A stretch of 19,894 nucleotides of DNA. Origin: GCA-2719315 sp964448645 (GTDB taxonomy: Bacteria; Bacteroidota; Bacteroidia; Flavobacteriales; Flavobacteriaceae). A model generated the notes under the pieces. It had not been told where the DNA came from and ran no database searches. It saw nothing but the letters and a program-made list of their open reading frames with translations. The DNA lies in assembly GCA_964448645.1 (NCBI GenBank), contig CAYUZY010000019.1, positions 1 to 19,894 on the forward strand. The letters are read 5' to 3'. The position numbers were made by a program, and so were the translations under genes. This document shows, one piece after another, positions 12,890 to 19,894 of this stretch. Positions within the stretch are counted from its first letter, which is position 1, and each line of letters opens with the position of its first letter.

Positions 12890-15024
12890 TCAATTAATTG
12901 ATTATTTATTTTTTCAGGCAAAACTTTGTATCCCATATTATAAAATGTAAATCCAAAAATATCAGAATATTGATCAATTATTTTTGAGACTGGTGTTCCT
13001 GATCCATGCCCAGCTTTTGTTTCTATTCTTATAAAAACTGGATTTAAACCAGCATTTTTTTCTTGAAGTTCAGATGTGAATTTAAATGAATGTGCTGGAA
13101 CAACTCTATCATCATGATCTGCTGTTGTGACCAATGTTGAAGGATAATTAACACCTATTTTTATGTTATGCAAAGGGGAATAGCTCTTTAAATAATTAAA
13201 CATTTCTTCTGATTCTTCAGAAGTTCCATAATCGTATGACCATCCAGCACCGGCTGTAAATTTATGATAACGAAGCATGTCTAAAACACCAACTGCAGGA
13301 AGAGCAACTTTTGCTATATCAGGACGTTGAGTCATAACAGCTCCTACTAATAGGCCTCCATTTGAACCTCCTCTAATAGCTAAGAAATCATTACTAGTAA
13401 TATTCTGTTTAAACAAATATTCTGCAGCAGCAATGAAGTCCTTAAAGACATTTTTTTTATTCATTTTGGTTCCAGCTAAATGCCATTTTTTACCATATTC
13501 TCCACCACCTCTTAGATTTGGGACAGCATAGACACCACCTTGGTCCATCCAAAAAGCATTCAAAATACTAAATGAGGGATTTAAGCTTATGTTAAAGCCA
13601 CCATATCCATAAAGTATAGTTGGATTTTTACCATTATATTTAATTCCTTTTTTATGAGTTATAATCATAGGAATTTTTGTTCCATCAAAAGATTTGAAGA
13701 AAACTTGATTTGAAATATAATCTGAAGATTTAAAATCAATTTCGGGTTCCCAATAGATTTCTGATTTTTTTGATTTTACATTATATTTATAAATAACACC
13801 TGGAGAGTGATAATTAGTAAAAGTATAATATAAATTAAGATCTTCTTTTTCCCCATATAACCCATAAACACTACCTAAGCGAGGAAGATCAATTTCTCCT
13901 AAATTTTTTCCATTTTTATTATATTGAAAAACTTTATTGATAACATTTATCATGTATTTTGCAAAAAAATAGCCTCCACCAGAGGATGGGAATAGGACAT
14001 TTTCTGTTTCAGGAATAAAATCTTTCCAATAATTACTTTGAGGATTCTTATAGCTTGTTTTTACTACTTTTTTATTTGGAGCATTTAAATTTGTAACTAA
14101 ATAAAATATATCATTATAATTTTCAAGAATATAAGTGTCACTATCATAATTATCTATCATATTAATTATAGGAGATTTTTCTTTAGTTAAATTTTTAACG
14201 TATAATTTATTTCCAGAAGTTGATTTGGAAGCACTTATAAATAGAAATTTTCCATCATCTGTTACACTTCCTGAAACATATCTGTGTTTTTCATTTTTCT
14301 TATCACCAAAAATTAAAACATCTTGATTTTGAGAGCTTCCAATTTTATGATAATATAGTTTATGTTGATCTGTCATTTCTGAAAGTTCACTTCCCTTTGG
14401 TTTATCATAACTAGAATAGAAAAAGCCATCATTATTTTTCCATTGAATTCCACTAAATTTTACATTTTTTAAGGTATCCTCAACGATTTTTTTTGATAAA
14501 GCATCAATAATAATAACTTTTCTCCAATCACTTCCACCTTCAGAAATAGAATAAGCACAAAGTCTTCCATTTTTTGAAAAGCTTACCCCTGTTAAAGATG
14601 TTGTTCCATCTAATGAAAAAGTATTCGGATTTAGAAAAACTTCTTCTTTATTATTTTTGTTTTTTCTATATAAAACATATTGGTTTTGCAAACCATCATT
14701 TTTATAATAATAAAAATATTCACCTTCTTTAAATGGACTTGTTACTTTTTCATAATTCCATAAGCTTTTTATTTTTTTATTTATTTCATTTCTAAATGGA
14801 ATTTTATTTAAATAATTAAAAGTAATTTTATTTTGAGATTCTATCCATTTAGTTGTTTCGTTACTTTTGTCATCTTCTAACCATCTATAATTATCTATAA
14901 CAGAGGTTCCAAAATACGTGTCAATTACTGGTATTTTTTTTGTTTCAGGATAATTTATAATTGAGGATTCATTTTTACATGAATAAAAAATCATAATTGT
15001 CCATAGCATATATTTTATTTTCAT
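12886..15024 (-). CDS. S9 family prolyl oligopeptidase lipoprotein
   Basis: This 712-residue protein starts with a short lipoprotein-like signal (MKIKYMLWTIMIFYSCKN, Cys16), so it is probably membrane-anchored and faces the periplasm. Residues about 25-75 form the N-terminal S9A segment (DTYFGTSVIDNYRWLED), followed by a seven-bladed propeller region and then the alpha/beta-hydrolase domain. The catalytic triad is Ser554 (RGGSNGGLLVG), Asp in DHDDRVVP (about 638-639) and His673 (KAGHGSGTP). ILYGYGGFNISLNP and the NLRGGGEYG loop are typical of S9A. It cleaves after proline in short peptides. It is the last gene of the five-gene minus-strand operon, coupled to the epimerase gene by an ATGA start/stop overlap (15021-15024). 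Confidence 0.93.
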   Translation of the reverse strand: MKIKYMLWTIMIFYSCKNESSIINYPETKKIPVIDTYFGTSVIDNYRWLEDDKSNETTKWIESQNKITFNYLNKIPFRNEINKKIKSLWNYEKVTSPFKEGEYFYYYKNDGLQNQYVLYRKNKNNKEEVFLNPNTFSLDGTTSLTGVSFSKNGRLCAYSISEGGSDWRKVIIIDALSKKIVEDTLKNVKFSGIQWKNNDGFFYSSYDKPKGSELSEMTDQHKLYYHKIGSSQNQDVLIFGDKKNEKHRYVSGSVTDDGKFLFISASKSTSGNKLYVKNLTKEKSPIINMIDNYDSDTYILENYNDIFYLVTNLNAPNKKVVKTSYKNPQSNYWKDFIPETENVLFPSSGGGYFFAKYMINVINKVFQYNKNGKNLGEIDLPRLGSVYGLYGEKEDLNLYYTFTNYHSPGVIYKYNVKSKKSEIYWEPEIDFKSSDYISNQVFFKSFDGTKIPMIITHKKGIKYNGKNPTILYGYGGFNISLNPSFSILNAFWMDQGGVYAVPNLRGGGEYGKKWHLAGTKMNKKNVFKDFIAAAEYLFKQNITSNDFLAIRGGSNGGLLVGAVMTQRPDIAKVALPAVGVLDMLRYHKFTAGAGWSYDYGTSEESEEMFNYLKSYSPLHNIKIGVNYPSTLVTTADHDDRVVPAHSFKFTSELQEKNAGLNPVFIRIETKAGHGSGTPVSKIIDQYSDIFGFTFYNMGYKVLPEKINNQLID
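12887..12904 (+). terminator. 18-nt perfect palindrome at convergent gene ends
   Basis: TAATCAATTAATTGATTA is a perfect palindrome: a 7-bp stem with a 4-nt loop, followed by a T-rich tract (TTTATTTTTT) on the plus strand. It overlaps the accC stop and the last codons of the convergent peptidase gene. It could end the acc transcript, although the stem is AT-rich and weak. Confidence 0.4.
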
Positions 15025-16181
15025 TCTTTAATTTTAAATTTATAAGATGTTTTTGAATAGTATTTTTCATTTGGATTAAGAGTTACTGAAGGAAAGTCAA
15101 GTTGATTAGGTGAATTTGGAAAGTGTTGTGTTTCCATGCAAAACCCTGATCTAAAGTTATAAAAACCTTCTTTTTTTTGTGGAAGGCTTCCATCAAGAAA
15201 ATTTCCAGTATAAAACTGAAGGCCAGGTTGATCTGAATAGACTTCCATTAATCTGCCACTTTCTTCATCAAAGGCAGACGCTATTAATCTATACCCTTTT
15301 TTATAATCATTTAAAACCCAGCAATGATCATAACCATTTCCATAATTTAATTGTAAATCGTCAGCATTTATATCTTTTGCAATTTTTTTAAAATTTCTAA
15401 AATCAAATGGTGTCATTGAAACATCTGACTTATTTCCTGTCGGTATTAATGATTTGTTTACAGGTATAAAATGTTGAGCTTTAATTATAACATCATGATT
15501 TAAAATGGATTGATTAAAATCTCCAGATAAATTAAAATAGGAATGCTGAGTTAAGTTTACAATAGTTGTTTTATCGGTTTGTGCTTGATATGTTATTTCA
15601 ATCGAATTATCATTTGTTATTTTATAGGTAACGGTTGTATCAAGATTTCCTGGATACCCTTCTTCCATATCTTTACTTAAATATTTTAAAATTAAAGAAC
15701 TTGAATTAGAATCAATTTTAGTTTCGGCTTTCCAAACAACCTTATCAAAACCAATATTACCGCCATGAAGATGGTTTTCATCATTATTAGTTACTAGAGA
15801 ATATTCAGTATCATTTAAATTAAATTTTCCTTTAGCTATTCTATTTCCATAACGGCCAACAATTGATCCAAAATAAGGACTTTCAGTTATGTAATCCTCC
15901 AATTTATTATATCCTAAAACAATGTCTTTTATTTCACCTTTTTTATCGGGCACTTTTAATGATGTTATAATTCCACCATAATTTATTATATCTACTTCCA
16001 TTCCGTTTTCGGTTTTAAAGCTATATAAATCAACTTTTCTATTGTCTTTAGTTATTCCATAAAAACTCTTAGTAATAGAGACTTTATTATTTTTCATTTT
16101 ATTATCATTTTTTGGATTATTACATCTTCCTAGAAAAAAAAATGAAATTATAATTAAAATAAAATTTTTATTAATTATCAT
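15021..16181 (-). CDS. Aldose 1-epimerase (galactose mutarotase family), exported
   Basis: This 386-residue protein interconverts alpha and beta anomers of aldoses. Active-site features are present: NENHLHGGNIGFDKVVW (substrate His), NLTQHSYFNLSG (catalytic His), GYDHCWVL (substrate Asp) and FCMETQHFPNSPNQ (catalytic Glu). The N-terminus has a hydrophobic signal ending FFFLGRC at residue 20. This looks like a lipoprotein signal, but Arg just before the Cys is atypical, so cleavage is uncertain. Export agrees with its neighbours. It overlaps the downstream peptidase start by 4 nt and abuts the upstream TIM-barrel stop with no gap, so translation is probably coupled. I avoid the symbol galM because the context is not the galactose operon. 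Confidence 0.92.
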   Translation of the reverse strand: MIINKNFILIIISFFFLGRCNNPKNDNKMKNNKVSITKSFYGITKDNRKVDLYSFKTENGMEVDIINYGGIITSLKVPDKKGEIKDIVLGYNKLEDYITESPYFGSIVGRYGNRIAKGKFNLNDTEYSLVTNNDENHLHGGNIGFDKVVWKAETKIDSNSSSLILKYLSKDMEEGYPGNLDTTVTYKITNDNSIEITYQAQTDKTTIVNLTQHSYFNLSGDFNQSILNHDVIIKAQHFIPVNKSLIPTGNKSDVSMTPFDFRNFKKIAKDINADDLQLNYGNGYDHCWVLNDYKKGYRLIASAFDEESGRLMEVYSDQPGLQFYTGNFLDGSLPQKKEGFYNFRSGFCMETQHFPNSPNQLDFPSVTLNPNEKYYSKTSYKFKIKE

Positions 16182-17093
16182 TTAAATAAATTTATCTACT
16201 TCCTGATAGGCTGAAATTAATTTCCTTTCTCCTTCAACACCGGGAAAAAAATTTCCATGTTCCATACCTAAAATTCCATTGAATCCCTTCGAATGAATAT
16301 ATTTAAAAACGTTTTTATAATTTATTTCACCTGTTGTAGGCTCTTTCCTTCCCGGATTATCTCCAATTTGAAAGTACCCTATTTCTTCCCAGCACTTTTC
16401 AATGTTAGGAATTAAATTACCTTCTTGAATTTGTTGGTGATATATATCAAATAAAATTTTACATGAGGGAGAATTAACAGCTTTACATATGTTAAATGCT
16501 TGAGGACTTTCAGATAAAAATAATCCTGGATGATCTCTAAAATTTAATGGCTCTAAAACCATAGTTAATCCATGAGGTTCTAAAATAGAAGAAGCTCTTT
16601 TTAAAGTTTCTATAACATTTGCAGTTTGGTATGAAATATTTAATTTCAAATCAACATGACCAGGTACCACAGTCATCCATTTTGCATCTACTCTTTTAGC
16701 AACTTTTACAGATTTTTTTATGTCATCTAAAAACTCATTCCTAAAGTTTTGGTCTCCACTTGCAAGGACAGGTTTTTGCCAATAAATTTTATGAGCTACA
16801 AAGACTCCCATTTCTATGCCTCTTTTTCCCATTGTAGAAGACATTTTTAATTGAAGTTTTTTATCACGATTCCTCATGCCATTATCTTCAAACGCTTTAA
16901 AACCTAAATCTGCCATATAATTTAATTGATCGATGGGATCATTACCAGCTAAATTTCTAAACATTCCTAGATGAGGAGCATATTTCAATTTGTAATTATA
17001 AGTTTTTGGACTGTTTTGTATGCCTATATTTGGAAAGTTAGCAATTCCTAATCCTGCCAAAATAGTATTTTTAGTAAAGGATCTTCTATTCAT
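16182..17093 (-). CDS. Tat-exported hydroxypyruvate-isomerase-like TIM-barrel protein
   Basis: This 303-residue protein begins with a twin-arginine signal (MNRRSFTKN, then ILAGLGIANF), so it should be folded and exported to the periplasm. The rest is an AP-endonuclease-2/xylose-isomerase type TIM barrel closest to the Hyi family. It has VLEPLNFRDHPGLFLSES (metal Glu), LFDIYHQQ (Asp and His), YFQIGDNPGRKEPTTGEINY and GMEHGNFFPG (second metal Glu). Hyi interconverts hydroxypyruvate and tartronate semialdehyde, but Tat-exported relatives next to Gfo/Idh/MocA genes act, or are proposed to act, on keto-sugars. Substrate unknown. It starts 3 nt after the oxidoreductase stop. Confidence 0.88.
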   Translation of the reverse strand: MNRRSFTKNTILAGLGIANFPNIGIQNSPKTYNYKLKYAPHLGMFRNLAGNDPIDQLNYMADLGFKAFEDNGMRNRDKKLQLKMSSTMGKRGIEMGVFVAHKIYWQKPVLASGDQNFRNEFLDDIKKSVKVAKRVDAKWMTVVPGHVDLKLNISYQTANVIETLKRASSILEPHGLTMVLEPLNFRDHPGLFLSESPQAFNICKAVNSPSCKILFDIYHQQIQEGNLIPNIEKCWEEIGYFQIGDNPGRKEPTTGEINYKNVFKYIHSKGFNGILGMEHGNFFPGVEGERKLISAYQEVDKFI

Positions 17094-17096
17094 TTT

Positions 17097-18422
17097 TTAA
17101 AATTTAGTTTTTCCAGGAATAGGAATTTTATATCTTCCATTTTTATCCGGTAAGGTTGGAGGTGTACTATTCCAAGTCATCTCTTCTGGAACTAATTTTA
17201 AATTTGAATTTAAAGCATCTTCCATAGTTAATTTTTTTCCTGAATAAGTTGCCATTCTTCCTAAAATAGCTGTAAGTGTACTTTTTGCTCCATTTTCTGT
17301 ATCTGAAATAACTCCACCATTTCTTATAGATGCAAATAATTTATCATGTTCTACCTGATAAGGGTTGGGTTCGTTTTCTAATGAGTAAGGATACTTATAT
17401 TTAAGATTTCCATCTAAATCAGTTATAATACCCTTACCAACTTCAATAGAACCTTTTGTCCCTTGAAATACCTCATCAACTCGATTCATACATCCATTTT
17501 GATGTCTACACTGACTTGAAACAACAGCCCCACTTGCATAAGTAAATTCAACAAAGTGATGATCAAAAATTTCTCCATGTTCAATGCCATTTCTGACCTG
17601 CCTTCCCCCCATTCCTTGTGCAGATACAGGGTAATCTCCTATAAACCAATTGGCAACATCGATATTATGAATGTGTTGTTCTAAAATATGATCTCCACAC
17701 AACCAATTAAAGTAATACCAGTTTCTCATTTGATATTCTAATTCGGATTGATTAGGTTTTCTTTTATTAACCCAGACTCCTCCATCATTCCAGTAAACTT
17801 GACCACTTCTAATTTTACCTATTTCTCCTTTTACAATTTTATTATTTAAATCAATATATTTTTTTTCATAATGTCTTTGTAGACCAACAACTACATTTAG
17901 TTTTTTTTGTTTAGCAATTTTTGCCATTTCTAAAACTTTTCTTATTCCAACAGGATCAGTAGCTAGTGGCTTTTCCATAAAAACATGTTTATTGGCATTA
18001 ATAGCATATTCAAAGTGATATGGTCTAAATCCCGGAGGTGTTGTTAAAATTACAACATCAGCTAAATCAATAGCTTTTTTATAAGCATCAAATCCCACAA
18101 ATTTATTTTTTTCTTTTACAGATATTTTTTTTGAACCATCAAAATGTTCTTGAATTCCTTTTAAACTCATATCAATTCTATCTCTAAATGCATCTGCCAT
18201 AGCAACTAACTCAACATTTTCATCAGCTGTCAGAGCTTGGACAGTTGCACCTGACCCTCTTCCACCACATCCAATTAAAGAAAGTTTTAATTTTTTATTA
18301 CCATATATATTAGCCACTCCCTCAATAGACAAAGGGACTGCTAGTAAACCACTAGCAATAGTTGAAGTCTTTTTTATAAAAGATCTTCTTGATTTTTCAG
18401 ATTGTAAATTTTTATTTTTCAT
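17097..18422 (-). CDS. Tat-exported Gfo/Idh/MocA family oxidoreductase
   Basis: This 441-residue protein has a Tat signal at residues 11-40 (SRRSFIKKTS, then a hydrophobic stretch). It is followed by the Rossmann nucleotide-binding start LKLSLIGCGGRGSG (45-58) and VELVAMADAF. The family catalytic motif E-K-P is present (VFMEKPLATDP), as is the later His in EQHIHNIDVANWFIGDYP. Members oxidise or reduce sugars and cyclitols with a tightly bound NAD(P), which explains how a Tat-exported form such as glucose-fructose oxidoreductase can work outside the cytoplasm. C-terminal GFO_IDH_MocA_C2-like features (AVVSSQCRHQN, GTKGSIEVGKG) fit. Specific substrate unknown. It lies 13 nt after the SUMF1-domain gene. 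Confidence 0.92.
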   Translation of the reverse strand: MKNKNLQSEKSRRSFIKKTSTIASGLLAVPLSIEGVANIYGNKKLKLSLIGCGGRGSGATVQALTADENVELVAMADAFRDRIDMSLKGIQEHFDGSKKISVKEKNKFVGFDAYKKAIDLADVVILTTPPGFRPYHFEYAINANKHVFMEKPLATDPVGIRKVLEMAKIAKQKKLNVVVGLQRHYEKKYIDLNNKIVKGEIGKIRSGQVYWNDGGVWVNKRKPNQSELEYQMRNWYYFNWLCGDHILEQHIHNIDVANWFIGDYPVSAQGMGGRQVRNGIEHGEIFDHHFVEFTYASGAVVSSQCRHQNGCMNRVDEVFQGTKGSIEVGKGIITDLDGNLKYKYPYSLENEPNPYQVEHDKLFASIRNGGVISDTENGAKSTLTAILGRMATYSGKKLTMEDALNSNLKLVPEEMTWNSTPPTLPDKNGRYKIPIPGKTKF

Positions 18423-18435
18423 TTAATTTAGTTTT

Positions 18436-19395
18436 TTAATTATTCCAATATTTTTTTTGTTGTTCGACATCAGGAGTATTTAAAGGTCTTACAACCCTTA
18501 TTCCTACAAAAGGAGCATCTGTATGCCACCATTTACTTTTAGGTATTTGAGGATCTCTTTTTTTCCATTTTTTAGAAGAAGGCCTTCGTGAAGCACTTCT
18601 TAGTCTTGAAGGACCATCCATCCATGAACCTCCTCTTACTGTTTTTGGATAGATTTTTTTTGGAACCTCAAAAGGATCAATAGTAATATTTTTTCTAGTA
18701 TTATATACTGTTGGGATATATTGATCAAGAGTCCATTCAGAAACGTTCCCATGCATATCATAAAGGCCCCATGGATTAGGGAATTTTTGTTTTACTTTAT
18801 TATAAGATTCATTACTATTTGATTTAAACCAACCATATTGATCTAAATCTTCAATATTATCGCCAAATGAATAAGAAGAATTAGTTCCTGCACGGCAGGC
18901 ATATTCCCATTCAGCTTCTGTAGGCAATCTATAGAATTTTCCTGTTAAAGCTGAAAGCCATTCGCAGAATTTTATAGCTGCATGTTGGGTCATACAAATT
19001 GCAGGATAATTTTCAACACCCATCCCAAAACTCATTTCCACATATGGAGTTGTTGCACTTGAAACAGCATCAATGTCTATATTTACTTCATTGCCTTTAG
19101 TATATTTGACTTGAGAGTTATCAATTTCTCTGGACATAAAATAATTATATATATCCCATGGAATTTCAATTTCACTCATCCAAAATGGAGAGATTTTTAC
19201 TTCATGAATTGGTCCTTCATCTCCAAAATGGCCTTTTTCAGATTTTTTACTTCCCATATTAAATGTACCTCCTTTAATATAAATAAAATTAAGGATTTCT
19301 TTACTTCCAGGTATTTTTTCAGTATAGTTTTCTTGTCCAAAAACATTATATGAAAATAAAATAAAAAATATGGTTGTAATTAAATTAAAATGCAT
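18436..19395 (-). CDS. SUMF1/FGE-domain protein, secreted, lacking FGE cysteines
   Basis: This 319-residue protein has a Sec signal (about residues 1-20, ending NVFGQ). Almost the whole mature chain is one FGE-sulfatase (SUMF1) domain: GGTFNMGS (42-49), HEVKISPFWMSEIEIPWDIY, CEWLSALTGKFYRLPTEAEW, YACRAGT, GLYDMHGNVSEWTLD, RGGSWMDGPSRLRSASR and VGIRVVR. True formylglycine-generating enzymes carry two catalytic Cys just after R-G-G-S-(Y/W). Here that stretch is M-D-G-P-S-R-L-R with no Cys, so sulfatase activation is unlikely. The domain may instead bind a ligand or act in another way, as many C-type-lectin-like SUMF1 relatives do. No sulfatase gene is in the window. It is the first gene of the operon. 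Confidence 0.9.
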   Translation of the reverse strand: MHFNLITTIFFILFSYNVFGQENYTEKIPGSKEILNFIYIKGGTFNMGSKKSEKGHFGDEGPIHEVKISPFWMSEIEIPWDIYNYFMSREIDNSQVKYTKGNEVNIDIDAVSSATTPYVEMSFGMGVENYPAICMTQHAAIKFCEWLSALTGKFYRLPTEAEWEYACRAGTNSSYSFGDNIEDLDQYGWFKSNSNESYNKVKQKFPNPWGLYDMHGNVSEWTLDQYIPTVYNTRKNITIDPFEVPKKIYPKTVRGGSWMDGPSRLRSASRRPSSKKWKKRDPQIPKSKWWHTDAPFVGIRVVRPLNTPDVEQQKKYWNN

Positions 19396-19427
19396 TTCGG
19401 GTCATTGTTTAAAATTAAATACAATAA

Positions 19428-19459
19428 TAAAATTAATAACCCTTTATTCTTTGACAAAG
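19428..19459 (-). promoter_or_regulatory. Candidate promoter of the five-gene operon, with CTTTG-A-CAAAG palindrome
   Basis: On the minus strand TTTG (19458-19455) is followed after 19 nt by TAATTTTA (19435-19428). This is one base from the Bacteroidota pattern TTG-N19-TAnnTTTG, 32 nt upstream of the ATG at 19395. The -33 element lies within an 11-nt palindrome (19449-19459) that could be an operator. No other ORF lies in 19396-19495. Confidence 0.3.
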
Positions 19460-19495
19460 CATTATTTTTTAAAATTAAAAAATTATTATAATTAA

Positions 19496-19894
19496 CTATA
19501 AAATGTTTGAAATTAAATATTCTGCAATTTGAACTGTATTAGTTGCAGCACCCTTTCTTAAATTATCAGAGACTATCCATAAATTAATTGAGTTTAATTT
19601 TGAATGGTCTGTTCTAATTCTCCCGACAAAAACTTCATCTTTACCTTTAGCATAAATAGGCATTGGATAAATATTTGTTTCAGGATTATCTTTTACTATA
19701 ATACCTTTAGTGTTATTTAAAATTTCTTTAATTTCATTTATTTGAAAATCCTTTTTAAATTCAATATTAACGGATTCACTATGACCTCCAATTACTGGAA
19801 TTCTAATGGCTGTAGGGCTAATACCTATTTTATCATCATTAAGAATTTTATGAGTTTCATTTATTAACTTCATTTCTTCTTTAGTATAGTTATT
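19496..19894 (-). CDS. asd: Aspartate-semialdehyde dehydrogenase, C-terminal part (5' partial)
   Basis: The frame is open to the window edge; codons at 19894-19874 read NNYTKEE and lead directly into MKLINETHKIL, so the Met at 19873 is internal. The visible 132 residues include the substrate-binding RIPVIGGHSESVNIEF (Arg and active-site His region of the family), NIYPMPIYAKGKDEVFVGRIR and the C-terminal LRKGAATNTVQIAEYLI. The catalytic Cys and the NADP-binding domain lie outside the window. The enzyme reduces aspartyl phosphate to aspartate semialdehyde for lysine/diaminopimelate, threonine and methionine synthesis. It ends 100 nt before the start of the next minus-strand operon. Confidence 0.93.
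   Translation of the reverse strand, partial: NNYTKEEMKLINETHKILNDDKIGISPTAIRIPVIGGHSESVNIEFKKDFQINEIKEILNNTKGIIVKDNPETNIYPMPIYAKGKDEVFVGRIRTDHSKLNSINLWIVSDNLRKGAATNTVQIAEYLISNIL

Noticed and set aside
15179..15391. 70-codon plus-strand frame inside the aldose epimerase gene
   Set aside because: It is antisense to conserved epimerase motifs and has no recognisable features.
19111..19353. 80-codon plus-strand frame inside the SUMF1-domain gene (and a similar 63-codon frame at 6476-6667 inside nhaP)
   Set aside because: These are antisense to conserved coding sequence, rich in Phe/Ile/Lys as expected from AT-rich shadows.

Overview
The window is an AT-rich chromosomal segment of a bacterium that is almost certainly a member of the Bacteroidota, most likely a marine-type Flavobacteriia. 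The evidence is a PorP/SprF-family type IX secretion protein next to a secreted protein with a gliding-motility type C-terminal sorting domain, bL32, FabH and AccB of flavobacterial type, many short lipoproteins, start sites without Shine-Dalgarno sequences, and several perfect matches to the Bacteroidota -7 promoter element TAnnTTTG. No tRNA, rRNA, CRISPR array, insertion sequence or phage gene was seen.

Layout. Positions 1-2777 (+) hold the 3' end of a large Asp-rich thrombospondin-type-3 repeat protein exported by type IX secretion, its PorP/SprF partner, and two small lipoproteins. A 313-nt gap (2778-3090) holds two candidate tiny membrane peptides on the minus strand and a promoter. Positions 3091-5120 (+) encode a sugar-nucleotidyltransferase-like protein and a serine-beta-lactamase-like lipoprotein with a TTG start. 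Positions 5117-8180 (-) hold riboflavin synthase, a CPA1 Na+/H+ antiporter and an isopenicillin-N-synthase-type oxygenase. Between the last two lies an unexplained structured element (6079-6281). Positions 8232-12889 (+) are a housekeeping block: pdxA, yceD/DUF177, rpmF, fabH, accB and accC. accC is broken by an apparent internal deletion of about 89 nt. Positions 12886-19395 (-) are a tightly packed five-gene operon: SUMF1-domain protein, Gfo/Idh/MocA oxidoreductase, hydroxypyruvate-isomerase-like TIM barrel, aldose epimerase and S9 prolyl oligopeptidase. All five carry an export signal. The window ends inside asd (-).

How the genes work together. The first block makes and exports a surface adhesin-like protein. 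The centre supplies cofactors (riboflavin, pyridoxal phosphate), a ribosomal protein and fatty-acid initiation (FabH and acetyl-CoA carboxylase subunits). The distal operon looks like an envelope-located sugar oxidation/isomerisation module with a peptidase.

The observations most worth a second look are the structured element with a strong Shine-Dalgarno and a 20-codon ORF between nhaP and the oxygenase gene, the accC deletion, the all-exported sugar operon, and the two tiny hydrophobic ORFs. Everything here was read by eye; no database search was run.
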